Numbered from the stretch's first letter, positions 1-6,717 are shown. The stretch: DNA of 7,916 nt from Bacillota bacterium (GCA_023398855.1 JAEWRS010000472.1:1-7916), one strand, 5' to 3'. Made by a program: numbers and translations. The notes: a model not told the origin generated them from the letters alone.

Positions 1-425
1 GCTTTCATCGTATCCAGAGTGTCCTTTGCCGCATCCCTGCTATGAATGACAACAGGAAGCCCTACCTCCTTTGCCAGTTCAAGCTGTCGGATAAACCATG
101 TTTTCTGGGTCTCACGATCCGGCTCATCCCAATAATAATCAAGGCCGATTTCACCGATTGCCACAATTTTTTTATGGGCAGCCTGTTCCTTCAGCCAAGC
201 TAAGCTCTCTTCATTCATTGTTCCTGTTTCATTGGGATGGACGCCGATGGCTCCATATATATATGGATATTTTTCCGCCAGTTCCAGAGTCTGTCTGGAG
301 GTTTTCATGCTGGCTCCTATATTGGTAACAGCCTCTATTCCATGGGTACAAAGGCTTGCCAGCAGGTCCTCTCTGTCTTCGTCGAATGCCTCATCATCAT
401 AATGGGCGTGTGTGTCAAAAATCAT
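1..425 (-). CDS. tatD: TatD-family metal-dependent hydrolase (C-terminus beyond window edge)
   Basis: This is the N-terminal 141 codons of a TatD-family hydrolase (amidohydrolase-like TIM barrel, usually about 255 residues), so roughly the last 45% lies outside the window. Visible metal-site signatures are the HxH pair in DTHAHYD (H6, H8), GVHPNE around H63, the glutamate in GEIGLDYYWD (E92) and the histidine in VIHSRDA (H128). The later His and Asp ligands expected in the family would be in the missing part. Members are cytosolic divalent-metal nucleases or phosphoesterases; some act as 3'-5' exonucleases, and the exact substrate cannot be read from sequence. The ATG at 425-423 has a good AAAGGAG site at 438-432. 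It lies 47 bases after the TraX-family gene on the same strand, so cotranscription with metG is plausible. The Bacillus counterpart next to metS is yabD. Confidence 0.93.
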   Translation of the reverse strand, partial: MIFDTHAHYDDEAFDEDREDLLASLCTHGIEAVTNIGASMKTSRQTLELAEKYPYIYGAIGVHPNETGTMNEESLAWLKEQAAHKKIVAIGEIGLDYYWDEPDRETQKTWFIRQLELAKEVGLPVVIHSRDAAKDTLDTMK

Positions 426-472
426 TGGAATCTCCTTTAAAATCAGGCCCTTCCGGCCATTGGGTTCTATCC

Positions 473-1228
473 TTACTTTATAATAAGCAAACGAAGGATA
501 TAAAGCAGTACTAAGTGAGCGGGATAAAACCAATAGAAAAAGTACTTTAGATTCGCTTTTCCTCTGGTTCCGTTATACATCCGGATAGGGATAAAAGCCA
601 GGATCGCGGCTCCAAAGCAGCCAAGGCTTTCAACTACTGCCAGAATTCCCACATATATTGTCTGCAATTTACTATTTTGTCTATATAGATAAATAAGAAG
701 GATCATGGCAATTCCTATAATGCCATAGTCACATTTTAAAACAAAGGAAGCCCCGCATCCGGCCAAAAATACCAGAGTCCGCTTCATGGGGTTTTCAGAG
801 AACTTTTCATACCAATAAAGGACACAGAGACCGATGAGCAGGGTAACATATACATTCTGATAGTCAGGGTAAAACCACCTGTCAAAAAGAGCTAAGTCAA
901 AGGGAATTTCGGAAACAAGTGCAAATACCAGAAGCCTGGTTCCGTACTTCTTTATATCTCTGGTATGAATGAATCCTTCTACTAACAGAAAACAAAAGAT
1001 TGGAAATGCGATCCTGCCAACGGTGCGGAGTGCCAGGTTGATAATGCCCCATGTGTTTTCCATCTTACCAAAAATCACATAAGCAGGATCAATACTCTGA
1101 TATTTTAAAATCCCATTTTCTATGATAGCCACACCAATGTGGTCAATGAACATGGTAATGATGGCAATCAGCTTTAAGGTATTACCTGATATTCCTTTTG
1201 TACGGTCACTTATCGACTTATCCATCAT
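473..1228 (-). CDS. TraX-family integral membrane protein
   Basis: This is a polytopic membrane protein of the TraX family. The family hallmarks are all present (numbering from this start): NTLKLIAIITMFIDHIG near residues 16-32, VGRIAFPIFCFLLVEGFIHTR near 70-90, a KYGTRLLVFALVSEIPFDL segment near 94-112, QNVYVTLLIGL near 124-134, and the C-terminal signature YNGTRG...YFFYWFYPAHL near 218-238. About eight hydrophobic segments can be counted. TraX of the F plasmid acetylates F-pilin, but chromosomal Firmicute homologues are common without conjugation genes and their role is unknown; the fold resembles membrane acyltransferases. An open frame extends to an ATG at 1258, but AGAGAGGAAG at 1240-1231 sits directly before tandem ATGs at 1228 and 1225, so one of these is the likely start. 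It lies between metG and tatD, probably in one transcript. No conjugation genes are nearby. Confidence 0.88.
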   Translation of the reverse strand: MMDKSISDRTKGISGNTLKLIAIITMFIDHIGVAIIENGILKYQSIDPAYVIFGKMENTWGIINLALRTVGRIAFPIFCFLLVEGFIHTRDIKKYGTRLLVFALVSEIPFDLALFDRWFYPDYQNVYVTLLIGLCVLYWYEKFSENPMKRTLVFLAGCGASFVLKCDYGIIGIAMILLIYLYRQNSKLQTIYVGILAVVESLGCFGAAILAFIPIRMYNGTRGKANLKYFFYWFYPAHLVLLYILRLLIIK

Positions 1229-1263
1229 ATCTTCCTCTCTCACGTGATCAGCTATCATGACAA

Positions 1264-1289
1264 ATACCCCGCAGCTTCCTACGGGGTAT
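1264..1289 (-). terminator. Hairpin between metG and the TraX-family gene (weak terminator or intercistronic stem)
   Basis: There is a perfect 8-bp stem, ataccccg (1264-1271) against cggggtat (1282-1289), with a 10-base loop. It lies 14 bases after the metG stop and before the Shine-Dalgarno of the next gene. On the minus strand it is followed only by ATTTGT, a poor U-tract, so it may give partial termination or protect the metG 3' end rather than end transcription fully. The base pairing is seen directly; the function is inferred. Confidence 0.4.
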
Positions 1290-1303
1290 AAAATTCCCTT
1301 TTA

Positions 1304-3283
1304 TCAGCAGATTTCTGCTCCTGCCGGCATAAGTTTTTCCGGAATCATAAGGGATAAATTGCCCTCTGCATCCTCCGCACAGAGCAGCATGCCTTCTGAC
1401 ATGACTCCTGCCAGCTTCGCTGGCTTTAAGTTTACCACAACCATTACCTTTTTTCCAACCATTTCTTCCGGTGAGTAATGGGCCTTGATTCCGCTGACAA
1501 TCTGCTTTACCTGGCTGCCAATCCTCACCTGAGAGCACAGAAGCTTCTTAGATTTTGGAACAGCTTCACAAGCGAGGATTTCACCTACCTGGAACTGAAG
1601 CCTGGCAAAATCCTCGTACTCGATCTCAGCCTTTGCTTCTATGTCAATGACTGCTAAGCCTTCTTCCTTGTCAGCTTCTTTGGACTCCTCTGTTTTGGCC
1701 GGGCTCATTGCCTCTACCTTTTCCATCACTTCCTTAATATCCATGCGGGCAAACAGAATTTCCGGCTTATCGGTCACCTTGTTTCCTGACGGATAAAGGC
1801 CGAATTCATTCATCTGAGACAGCTCTCTCTTTGAAGTATTAAGCTGGCCGAGAATCTTTCCGGAGGTCTCAGGCATAAAGGAATCAAGAAGGGAGGCACC
1901 AATGGTAATGGCTTCCGTTAAATGATAAAGAACAGTTTCTAAACGCCCCTTAGAAGCTTCATCCTTTGCCAGAGTCCAGGGAGTTGTTTCATCAATATAT
2001 TTGTTGCTTCTTCTGAAAATATTAAATATAGAAGTCATAGCATCGGCAACGCGAAGCTTATCCATCTTTTCCTGGACCTTTTTCACTTCTTCCAGCACCA
2101 CTGCCTTTAAATCCTCATCAATGGCATCAGCTGCCTTTCCATCATTGACAATGCCATCAAAATATTTGTTGGACATGGAAATGGTACGGTTTACCAGATT
2201 GCCAAGAATATTGGCAAGGTCAGAGTTCATGCGTTCTACCATAAGCTCCCAGGAGATGATTCCGTCATTGTCAAAGGGCATTTCATGAAGGACAAAATAG
2301 CGAACCGCATCCACTCCGAAAAAATCTACCAGCGTATCTGCATAAAGAACATTCCCCTTAGATTTGCTCATTTTTCCGTCACCCTGCAGCAGCCATGGAT
2401 GGCCAAATACCTGCTTTGGCAGGGGAACATTAAGCGCCATAAGGAAAATAGGCCAGTAAATGGTATGGAAACGAATGATGTCTTTTCCAATGAGGTGAAG
2501 GTCCGCAGGCCAGAGTCTTTCAAACTGCCCGCTGCTGTTACCATCACAGTTATAGCCTATGCCGGTAATATAGTTTGTCAGTGCATCCAGCCAGACATAG
2601 GTTACGTGCTTTGGATCAAAAGATACTGGGATTCCCCACTTAAATGTAGTCCTTGATACGCAAAGGTCCTGAAGGCCAGGCAGAAGAAAATTGTTCATCA
2701 TCTCATTTTTTCTGGATACAGGCTGAATAAAATCAGGATTTTCATTAATATGCCTGATCAAACGGTCCGCATACTTACTCATACGGAAAAAATAAGCTTC
2801 TTCTTTTGCAGGCTTTACTTCCCGCCCGCAGTCAGGACATTTGCCATCCACCAGCTGGGATTCCGTAAAAAAGGATTCACATGGAGTGCAGTATAGGCCT
2901 TCGTAATATCCTTTATAAATGTCATCCTGTTCATAAAGCTTTTTAAATATCTTCTGAACCTGTTCTTCATGGTCTTTGTCTGTCGTCCGAATGAATTTGT
3001 CATATGAAGTATTCATCATATCCCAGATTTTTCTGATTTCTCCAGCTGCCCTGTCTACAAACTCTTTGGGAGTGATGCCTGCTGCTTCTGCCTTTTCTTC
3101 GATCTTCTGACCGTGTTCATCAGTTCCTGTCTGAAAAAACACATCATATCCTTCCGCTCTCTTATAGCGGGCAATGGCATCGGCCAAAACAGCCTCATAG
3201 GTATTGCCAATATGGGGTTTTCCCGATGCATAAGCAATGGCCGTGGTGATGTAATATGGTTTTTTATCAACATTTTTACACAT
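1304..3283 (-). CDS. metG: Methionyl-tRNA synthetase with C-terminal tRNA-binding domain
   Basis: This cytosolic class I aminoacyl-tRNA synthetase charges tRNA-Met, both initiator and elongator, with methionine using ATP. It has 659 residues, close to the usual length for the form with a C-terminal extension. The HIGH signature appears as PHIGN (residues 23-27) and KMSKS is exact (304-308). A four-cysteine zinc knuckle is formed by C132, C135, C149 and C152. The anticodon-binding helical domain spans about 345-500, with the conserved NKYIDETTPW near 427-436. A lysine/glutamate-rich linker (about 515-550) leads to an EMAPII/Trbp111-like OB-fold (about 555-659), which in this family dimerises and grips tRNA. 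The start is supported by AGGAGGA at 3297-3291, seven bases before the ATG at 3283. Expression should be controlled by the T-box leader immediately upstream. The TraX-family and tatD genes follow on the same strand. Confidence 0.98.
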   Translation of the reverse strand: MCKNVDKKPYYITTAIAYASGKPHIGNTYEAVLADAIARYKRAEGYDVFFQTGTDEHGQKIEEKAEAAGITPKEFVDRAAGEIRKIWDMMNTSYDKFIRTTDKDHEEQVQKIFKKLYEQDDIYKGYYEGLYCTPCESFFTESQLVDGKCPDCGREVKPAKEEAYFFRMSKYADRLIRHINENPDFIQPVSRKNEMMNNFLLPGLQDLCVSRTTFKWGIPVSFDPKHVTYVWLDALTNYITGIGYNCDGNSSGQFERLWPADLHLIGKDIIRFHTIYWPIFLMALNVPLPKQVFGHPWLLQGDGKMSKSKGNVLYADTLVDFFGVDAVRYFVLHEMPFDNDGIISWELMVERMNSDLANILGNLVNRTISMSNKYFDGIVNDGKAADAIDEDLKAVVLEEVKKVQEKMDKLRVADAMTSIFNIFRRSNKYIDETTPWTLAKDEASKGRLETVLYHLTEAITIGASLLDSFMPETSGKILGQLNTSKRELSQMNEFGLYPSGNKVTDKPEILFARMDIKEVMEKVEAMSPAKTEESKEADKEEGLAVIDIEAKAEIEYEDFARLQFQVGEILACEAVPKSKKLLCSQVRIGSQVKQIVSGIKAHYSPEEMVGKKVMVVVNLKPAKLAGVMSEGMLLCAEDAEGNLSLMIPEKLMPAGAEIC

Positions 3284-3350
3284 TTTGTTTTCCTCCTGTT
3301 TATGATATAACTGACTTAAGCTTGCTTAGCAGGATTCTCTTCTTTCCTGC

Positions 3351-3394
3351 AAAAAAAAAACGCCTTAAAACATCCTTTCGGAAATTTAAAGACG
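3351..3394 (-). terminator. T-box intrinsic terminator upstream of metG
   Basis: The 5' arm starting CGTCTTTAAA (3394-3385) pairs with TTTTAAGGCG (3370-3361), with one G-U pair and one T-T mismatch. The helix continues to a TCC/GGA tip closed by a GAAA tetraloop (3379-3376). An uninterrupted ten-T tract follows on the minus strand (3360-3351). This is the OFF structure of the riboswitch, formed when tRNA-Met is charged. Confidence 0.92.
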
Positions 3395-3421
3395 GGGAAC
3401 TGTCCCGTGGTACCACTTTAA
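3386..3421 (-). promoter_or_regulatory. T-box antiterminator element
   Basis: The canonical shape is present: a lower stem TTAAAG (3421-3416) with CTTTAA (3391-3386), the 7-base bulge TGGTACC (3415-3409) that receives the tRNA acceptor end, and an upper stem ACGGG (3408-3404) with CCCGT (3396-3392) closing a 7-base loop. Its 3' strand is the same sequence that forms the 5' arm of the terminator, so the two structures exclude each other. Confidence 0.92.
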
Positions 3422-3697
3422 TTCATCCGCACCTTTCAGTACGGACCTTACCGGCTGCGTTGGTATCCCTAAACCCTTCCGGGTATTGCGGTTACTCAAT
3501 AACAGTCTGACACGATAACGGGTGTAACCGTCAGAACTTAAAGGCGTGATTCAGCCAATTCAATTCTGCTGCTCCAAGGCCATGTTGGGAAATACGCTCA
3601 AGCTTCCTTTTCAGCTTCCGGAAGTCTCTGCCCATGAGGTGGATTTCTTACTCTTCTTTTCTCAGCATTTTCATTATAAAAGATTGTCAATATACCT

Positions 3698-3726
3698 AGT
3701 TTAAAGGTTTCCGTAACGTTTGTCAA
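3698..3726 (-). promoter_or_regulatory. Candidate sigma-A promoter for the metG T-box transcript
   Basis: A perfect -35 TTGACA (3726-3721) is followed, after a 17-base spacer, by TAAACT (3703-3698; 4 of 6 matches to TATAAT). This would start transcription near 3690, just before the T-box stem I. A second TTGACA (3690-3685) and a perfect TATAAT (3678-3673) lie downstream, but they are only 6 bases apart and cannot form one promoter together; the TATAAT might serve as a second -10 with a poor -35. Assignment is by inspection only. Confidence 0.55.
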
Positions 3727-3732
3727 GCGGGT

Positions 3733-3771
3733 AAGCCTTCACTTGAGGGCTTTTGTCATGACTTTTTTAAT
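3733..3771 (+). promoter_or_regulatory. Candidate promoter with overlapping inverted repeat for the DUF885 lipoprotein gene
   Basis: TTGAGG (3743-3748), a 17-base spacer and TTTAAT (3766-3771) form a plausible sigma-A promoter on the plus strand. The -35 lies within an inverted repeat, AAGCCTT (3733-3739) against AGGGCTT (3746-3752, one G-T pair), and an 8-base palindrome GTCATGAC (3755-3762) sits in the spacer. Either could be an operator. No regulator can be named, and the repeat could instead be a fortuitous hairpin. Confidence 0.35.
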
Positions 3772-3814
3772 CTCATCATATAAATAATACTAGCGAAGTA
3801 CGGAGGACACATAT

Positions 3815-5635
3815 ATGAAAAACATCGTTTTGAAACAGGGAAGCCGTTTTCTATCTATTATTCTGGTTATATCCCTGCTTTTTGGCTGTGCATCAATTAA
3901 GAGACCACCCGCATCTCCTTCATGGTCTGAGTATGAACAATATCACGCCAAGGATTTGTCTACTCAAAACAAATTTGATCAATTCACTAACGACCTGTTT
4001 CGTGAGGAGATCAGCAATTCCGGGATCAGCTTTCATTTCAGCATTGCAAATCCGGCATCCCGGGGACTTGATACCGTTCCTCTGACTCTGGGGGATTTTT
4101 CCCTGGAAAAGATGAAAGAAGGTACGCAGAACCTTTTGGAATTAAAAAAGGAACTGAATGGATTCAACCAGCGCCAGCTGACCGATGAACAGCGGCTTAC
4201 CTGGCAGATCCTCCGCTTCTACATAGACACAGAATTAAGCTCAGACGGGCTGGAGCTTTATGCCCAGCCGTTAACCAGTACCATTGGAATTCAGGCCCAG
4301 CTTCCTATCCTGTTTTCCGAGTATGCCTTTTATACCCGCGATGATGTGGATCACTACCTTGCTCTCCTTTCCACCATTGACGATTATTATGGCCAGATTA
4401 TTGAGTTTGAAAAGAAAAAATCAGAGGCAGGGCTTTTTATGTCTGATGCTGCTGCCGACCACGTATTAAAATCCTGCGAGGCGTATTTGATCCAGCCTGA
4501 CCACAGCTTTCTTGCGGAGACGTTTAACACCAGACTGGACGCACTTACGGACTTGACACCGGAAGAAAAAGAAGTTTATAAAGAAAAGAATTTAAAGGTC
4601 CTGGAAGAACACTTCATACCAGCCTATAAAAACCTTGTAAACGGTATCACAGCCCTCATGGGAACAGGGACCAATGACAAGGGCTTAAGCTGGTATCCAA
4701 AGGGAAAAGAGTATTTTGAATATTTGGTCAATTCCAATACCGGAACCTCCTATGGTTCCATACGAAGTCTCACAAAGGCCATTGAAAAGCAATTGAATTC
4801 CGATATACAGGCCCTGGGACAGATCACAAAGGAACACCCACAGGTGCTGGACTCACTTGACAATTATTCTTTCCGTTATACCAAGCCCGAGGATATCCTG
4901 GAATCTTTAAAGACCCTTATAGCCAAGGATTTTCCCCAGCTTCCGCCCAGCAGTTATACGGTCAAATATGTTCCCAGCTCTTTGGAAGCTTCCTTAAGCC
5001 CTGCTTTTTATTTGGTTCCTCCTCTGGACCGTTATAAGGATAATGTCATTTACATCAACGGCAACCCGCGCTTTCAAAATGACGACCTTTATACAACCCT
5101 TGCACATGAAGGGTATCCGGGTCATTTATATCAAAATGTATATTTTTTAAGTAAGAATCCCAGTGATTTAAGGAGCATCCTCTCGTTCCCCAGCTATTCA
5201 GAGGGCTGGGCCACCTATGTGGAATTTTATTCCTATACATTGGATAACGGGCTGGATCCTGAGCTTGGGAAACTTCTGGCCCATAATACGGCGGTCACTC
5301 TGGGTATTTATGCATTTTTAGATATCTGTATCAATTATGAGGGCTGGGATAAGGAGCAGACAGCCAAGTACCTCGGCACCTTTTACAATGTGGAGAACAC
5401 AGATATTGTGGATTCTATTTACAGCAGTCTGATCGAAAACCCAACTAATTATATGGAATACTATGTGGGGTATTTAGAAATAATGGAAATGCTGAACACC
5501 GCAAAAAAGATTTTAAAGGATGATTTTAACTTAAAAGACTTCCATGAATTTTTACTTGATATTGGTCCTGCTCCCTTTTCTGTTATCCAGCCGGCATTCC
5601 GCAACTGGCTGGCAAAAGAATTAAGAACCCACTAA
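3815..5635 (+). CDS. DUF885-family lipoprotein, putative zinc metallopeptidase
   Basis: This 606-residue secreted lipoprotein has a basic N-terminus, a hydrophobic stretch (about 11-23) and the lipobox LFGC with the lipidated cysteine at C25, so the mature protein is expected to be anchored on the outer face of the membrane. The rest matches the DUF885 family, which is placed among metallopeptidase-like folds. The signature is AHEGYPGHLYQ, with H431, E432 and H437 as likely metal and catalytic residues, followed by SEGWATYVE with E463 as the probable third ligand. The histidines are six residues apart, not the four of classic HExxH, which is usual for DUF885. Length is normal for the family and no frameshift is seen. 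The substrate is unknown; a peptide or cell-wall peptide role is a guess. The ATG at 3815 has GGAGG at 3802-3806 with an 8-base spacing. The gene stands alone, divergent from metG, and ends in a strong terminator. Confidence 0.9.
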   Translation: MKNIVLKQGSRFLSIILVISLLFGCASIKRPPASPSWSEYEQYHAKDLSTQNKFDQFTNDLFREEISNSGISFHFSIANPASRGLDTVPLTLGDFSLEKMKEGTQNLLELKKELNGFNQRQLTDEQRLTWQILRFYIDTELSSDGLELYAQPLTSTIGIQAQLPILFSEYAFYTRDDVDHYLALLSTIDDYYGQIIEFEKKKSEAGLFMSDAAADHVLKSCEAYLIQPDHSFLAETFNTRLDALTDLTPEEKEVYKEKNLKVLEEHFIPAYKNLVNGITALMGTGTNDKGLSWYPKGKEYFEYLVNSNTGTSYGSIRSLTKAIEKQLNSDIQALGQITKEHPQVLDSLDNYSFRYTKPEDILESLKTLIAKDFPQLPPSSYTVKYVPSSLEASLSPAFYLVPPLDRYKDNVIYINGNPRFQNDDLYTTLAHEGYPGHLYQNVYFLSKNPSDLRSILSFPSYSEGWATYVEFYSYTLDNGLDPELGKLLAHNTAVTLGIYAFLDICINYEGWDKEQTAKYLGTFYNVENTDIVDSIYSSLIENPTNYMEYYVGYLEIMEMLNTAKKILKDDFNLKDFHEFLLDIGPAPFSVIQPAFRNWLAKELRTH

Positions 5636-5639
5636 ATCC

Positions 5640-5681
5640 AGAAGGCAGAAACGGTCATGCACCGCTTCTGCCTTCTTTTTA
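5640..5681 (+). terminator. Strong intrinsic terminator after the DUF885 lipoprotein gene
   Basis: An 11-bp perfect stem, AGAAGGCAGAA (5640-5650) with TTCTGCCTTCT (5666-5676), continues after one A-C mismatch as CGGT/ACCG around a CATGC loop. A T-rich run follows on the plus strand (5673-5680). It begins five bases after the stop codon. The convergent lipoprotein gene ends at 5679, so the same hairpin lies just past its stop. Its U-tract on the minus strand is weak, but it may still stabilise that mRNA end. Confidence 0.9.
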
Positions 5682-6215
5682 TTTCATCTTTTTATAATTC
5701 TTCTCGTATTCCAAGTAATCATTATCGCCCTGCTTGATCTGTTCCCCGGTATAGTTCTTACCGTTAACAAGCAGCTTTAATTTATCCAACTCAAAGTTCT
5801 CAATAAAAGTATTGCCAATAGCAGTCACCATAAGTGCTTCACGGTTTGAACCCTTGGCCGATAATTTAGATAAATCAAGAACAGCGGTTCCATCCTTTTT
5901 TTCAAACTTCAGGACTGTTGTGCCTTCATCTAATACGCCATATTCAATCAACTTGTCCACCATGGCCTCTGCCGAAAGTTCCGATACTGCGTCCATCGCC
6001 TGATTCAGACCCGTACCGTCTTCATTCTGGCTGTATATGGAAATGATCTCCATTGGCTCTGCGTTAGGATCAGGAACCTTATCACTGGCACCGCCTGTCG
6101 AAGACATCAGCTGGGGATCAGGAGCAGTTGTCTCCATCTTAGGCTGTGTAGGGGTGCACGCTGCCAGGAACATCATTAACATTGTGCTCATTATAAATAA
6201 GATGATTTTTTTCAT
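5679..6215 (-). CDS. GerMN-domain lipoprotein
   Basis: This 178-residue predicted lipoprotein has a signal peptide with lipobox LAAC and the cysteine at position 20. A low-complexity Pro/Thr/Ser linker follows (about 21-52), then a single GerMN-like domain (about 55-155). That domain shows the pattern VDKLIEYGVLDEGTTVLKFEKKDGTAVLDLS, then ALMVTAIGNTFIENFELDKLKLLVNGK. GerMN domains occur in the Bacillus GerM sporulation and germination protein and in many Firmicute lipoproteins of unknown role, so a surface or spore-envelope function is possible but unproven. It starts 27 bases after the MarR-type gene and is probably cotranscribed. AGGAGG at 6233-6228 is 12 bases from the ATG at 6215, longer than optimal. 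A three-codon ORF (6223-6212) lies between and overlaps the start as ATGA. Confidence 0.82.
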   Translation of the reverse strand: MKKIILFIMSTMLMMFLAACTPTQPKMETTAPDPQLMSSTGGASDKVPDPNAEPMEIISIYSQNEDGTGLNQAMDAVSELSAEAMVDKLIEYGVLDEGTTVLKFEKKDGTAVLDLSKLSAKGSNREALMVTAIGNTFIENFELDKLKLLVNGKNYTGEQIKQGDNDYLEYEKNYKKMK

Positions 6216-6242
6216 AATTGCATATAGCCTCCTTTAATTCTG

Positions 6243-6677
6243 TTAAAGACTCCGGAACCAATGATTCAGTTTGGTCAGAGCTTTGATCAAAACTTCTACT
6301 TCATTCTCACTTAGGCCTGAAACCACACTGTCGATCATCTTCTGATGAAATTCAGCATGGTGCTCATAAGCTACTATACCTTTTTCCGAAAGAGAGATAT
6401 ATACTACCCGCCGGTCCTCTTTTCCTCTTTGGCGGGTCACATACCCTTTTTTCACAAGACTGTTCATGGCAATCGTAAGCGTGCCGACCGTAACGGACAG
6501 TTCCCTGGCTATGGACGACATATTTTTAGGCTCTCCAATTCCAATGGCCTCAATTACATGCATATCATTATTCGTAATATTGTTAAACTCCTGGGTAATG
6601 ATAGCCTGTTGTTCTATATCCATAATATCCCGAAACAGTCTTACCAAAACTTCGTTAAGAGTCCCGTAAGTATCCAC
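6243..6677 (-). CDS. MarR-family transcriptional regulator, FabT-like
   Basis: This 144-residue winged-helix repressor of the MarR family should bind DNA as a homodimer. An N-terminal dimerisation helix precedes the DNA-binding core: MSSIARELSVTVGTLTIAMNSLVKKGYV (about 53-80) is the helix-turn-helix, and GKEDRRVVYISLSEKG (about 85-100) is the wing with the conserved DRR. The layout closely follows FabT, the acyl-ACP-responsive repressor of fatty acid synthesis in streptococci and relatives (LNEVLVRLF near the start, DMHVIEAIG, HHAEFHQKMIDSVVSGLS). No fab genes are visible in this window, so target and orthology remain inferred. The start is taken as GTG at 6677, preceded by AGGGGA at 6688-6683. 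An upstream in-frame TTG (6701) has a poor ribosome site and lies only about 10 bases past the predicted transcription start. Confidence 0.87.
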   Translation of the reverse strand: MDTYGTLNEVLVRLFRDIMDIEQQAIITQEFNNITNNDMHVIEAIGIGEPKNMSSIARELSVTVGTLTIAMNSLVKKGYVTRQRGKEDRRVVYISLSEKGIVAYEHHAEFHQKMIDSVVSGLSENEVEVLIKALTKLNHWFRSL

Positions 6678-6717
6678 GTTTATCCCCTTCGCATATGACA
6701 ATAAAAGCTTCTTCGTA

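Larger units (their letters stand above)
3351..3665 (-). promoter_or_regulatory. T-box riboswitch leader of metG, predicted tRNA-Met specific
   Basis: This leader senses uncharged tRNA and switches between termination and read-through into metG. Reading on the minus strand: a stem I start with GAGTA at 3653-3649; the distal AGAGA (3629-3625) with a CTTCC/GGAAG stem and GGAAGCTGAAAA loop; an AUG triplet at 3583-3581 in the probable specifier loop, flanked by GGG/CCC and TCCA/TGGA pairings; a 7-bp stem III (TCCGTAC/GTGCGGA) with a TGAAAG loop; and the T-box motif AAAGTGGTACCACGG at 3419-3405. The bulge base is U (UGGU), which would pair with an A discriminator as in tRNA-Met. The specifier and the adjoining enzyme gene agree. 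Stem I was folded by eye, so the specifier position is inference; the T-box motif and antiterminator are direct observations. Confidence 0.93.

Noticed and set aside
446..458. GGCC/GGCC hairpin in the gap between the TraX-family gene and tatD.
   Set aside because: The stem is only 4 bp and no proper U-tract follows on the minus strand, so a terminator call is not justified.
473..1228. Conjugative or integrative element signalled by the TraX-family gene.
   Set aside because: No relaxase, integrase, type IV secretion gene, attachment-site repeat or base-composition shift is visible; chromosomal TraX-family genes occur widely without conjugation systems.
2001..2656. Two plus-strand open frames (95 and 123 codons) inside metG.
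   Set aside because: They lie fully antisense to the conserved catalytic and anticodon-binding regions of metG, lack ribosome sites and resemble no family; they are shadows of the real gene.
3317..3350. Small hairpins GCAGGA/TCCTGC and TAAGC/GCTTA between the T-box terminator and the metG ribosome site.
   Set aside because: The stems are only 5-6 bp in an AT-rich spacer, with no U-tract and no overlap with the AGGAGGA site; likely chance.
3284..3665. SAM riboswitch or other methionine sensor upstream of metG.
   Set aside because: The leader is fully explained as a T-box; no S-box type core motifs were recognised.
3685..3690. TTGACA and TATAAT (3678-3673) as the metG promoter.
   Set aside because: Both hexamers are perfect, but the spacer is only 6 bases, incompatible with sigma-A binding.
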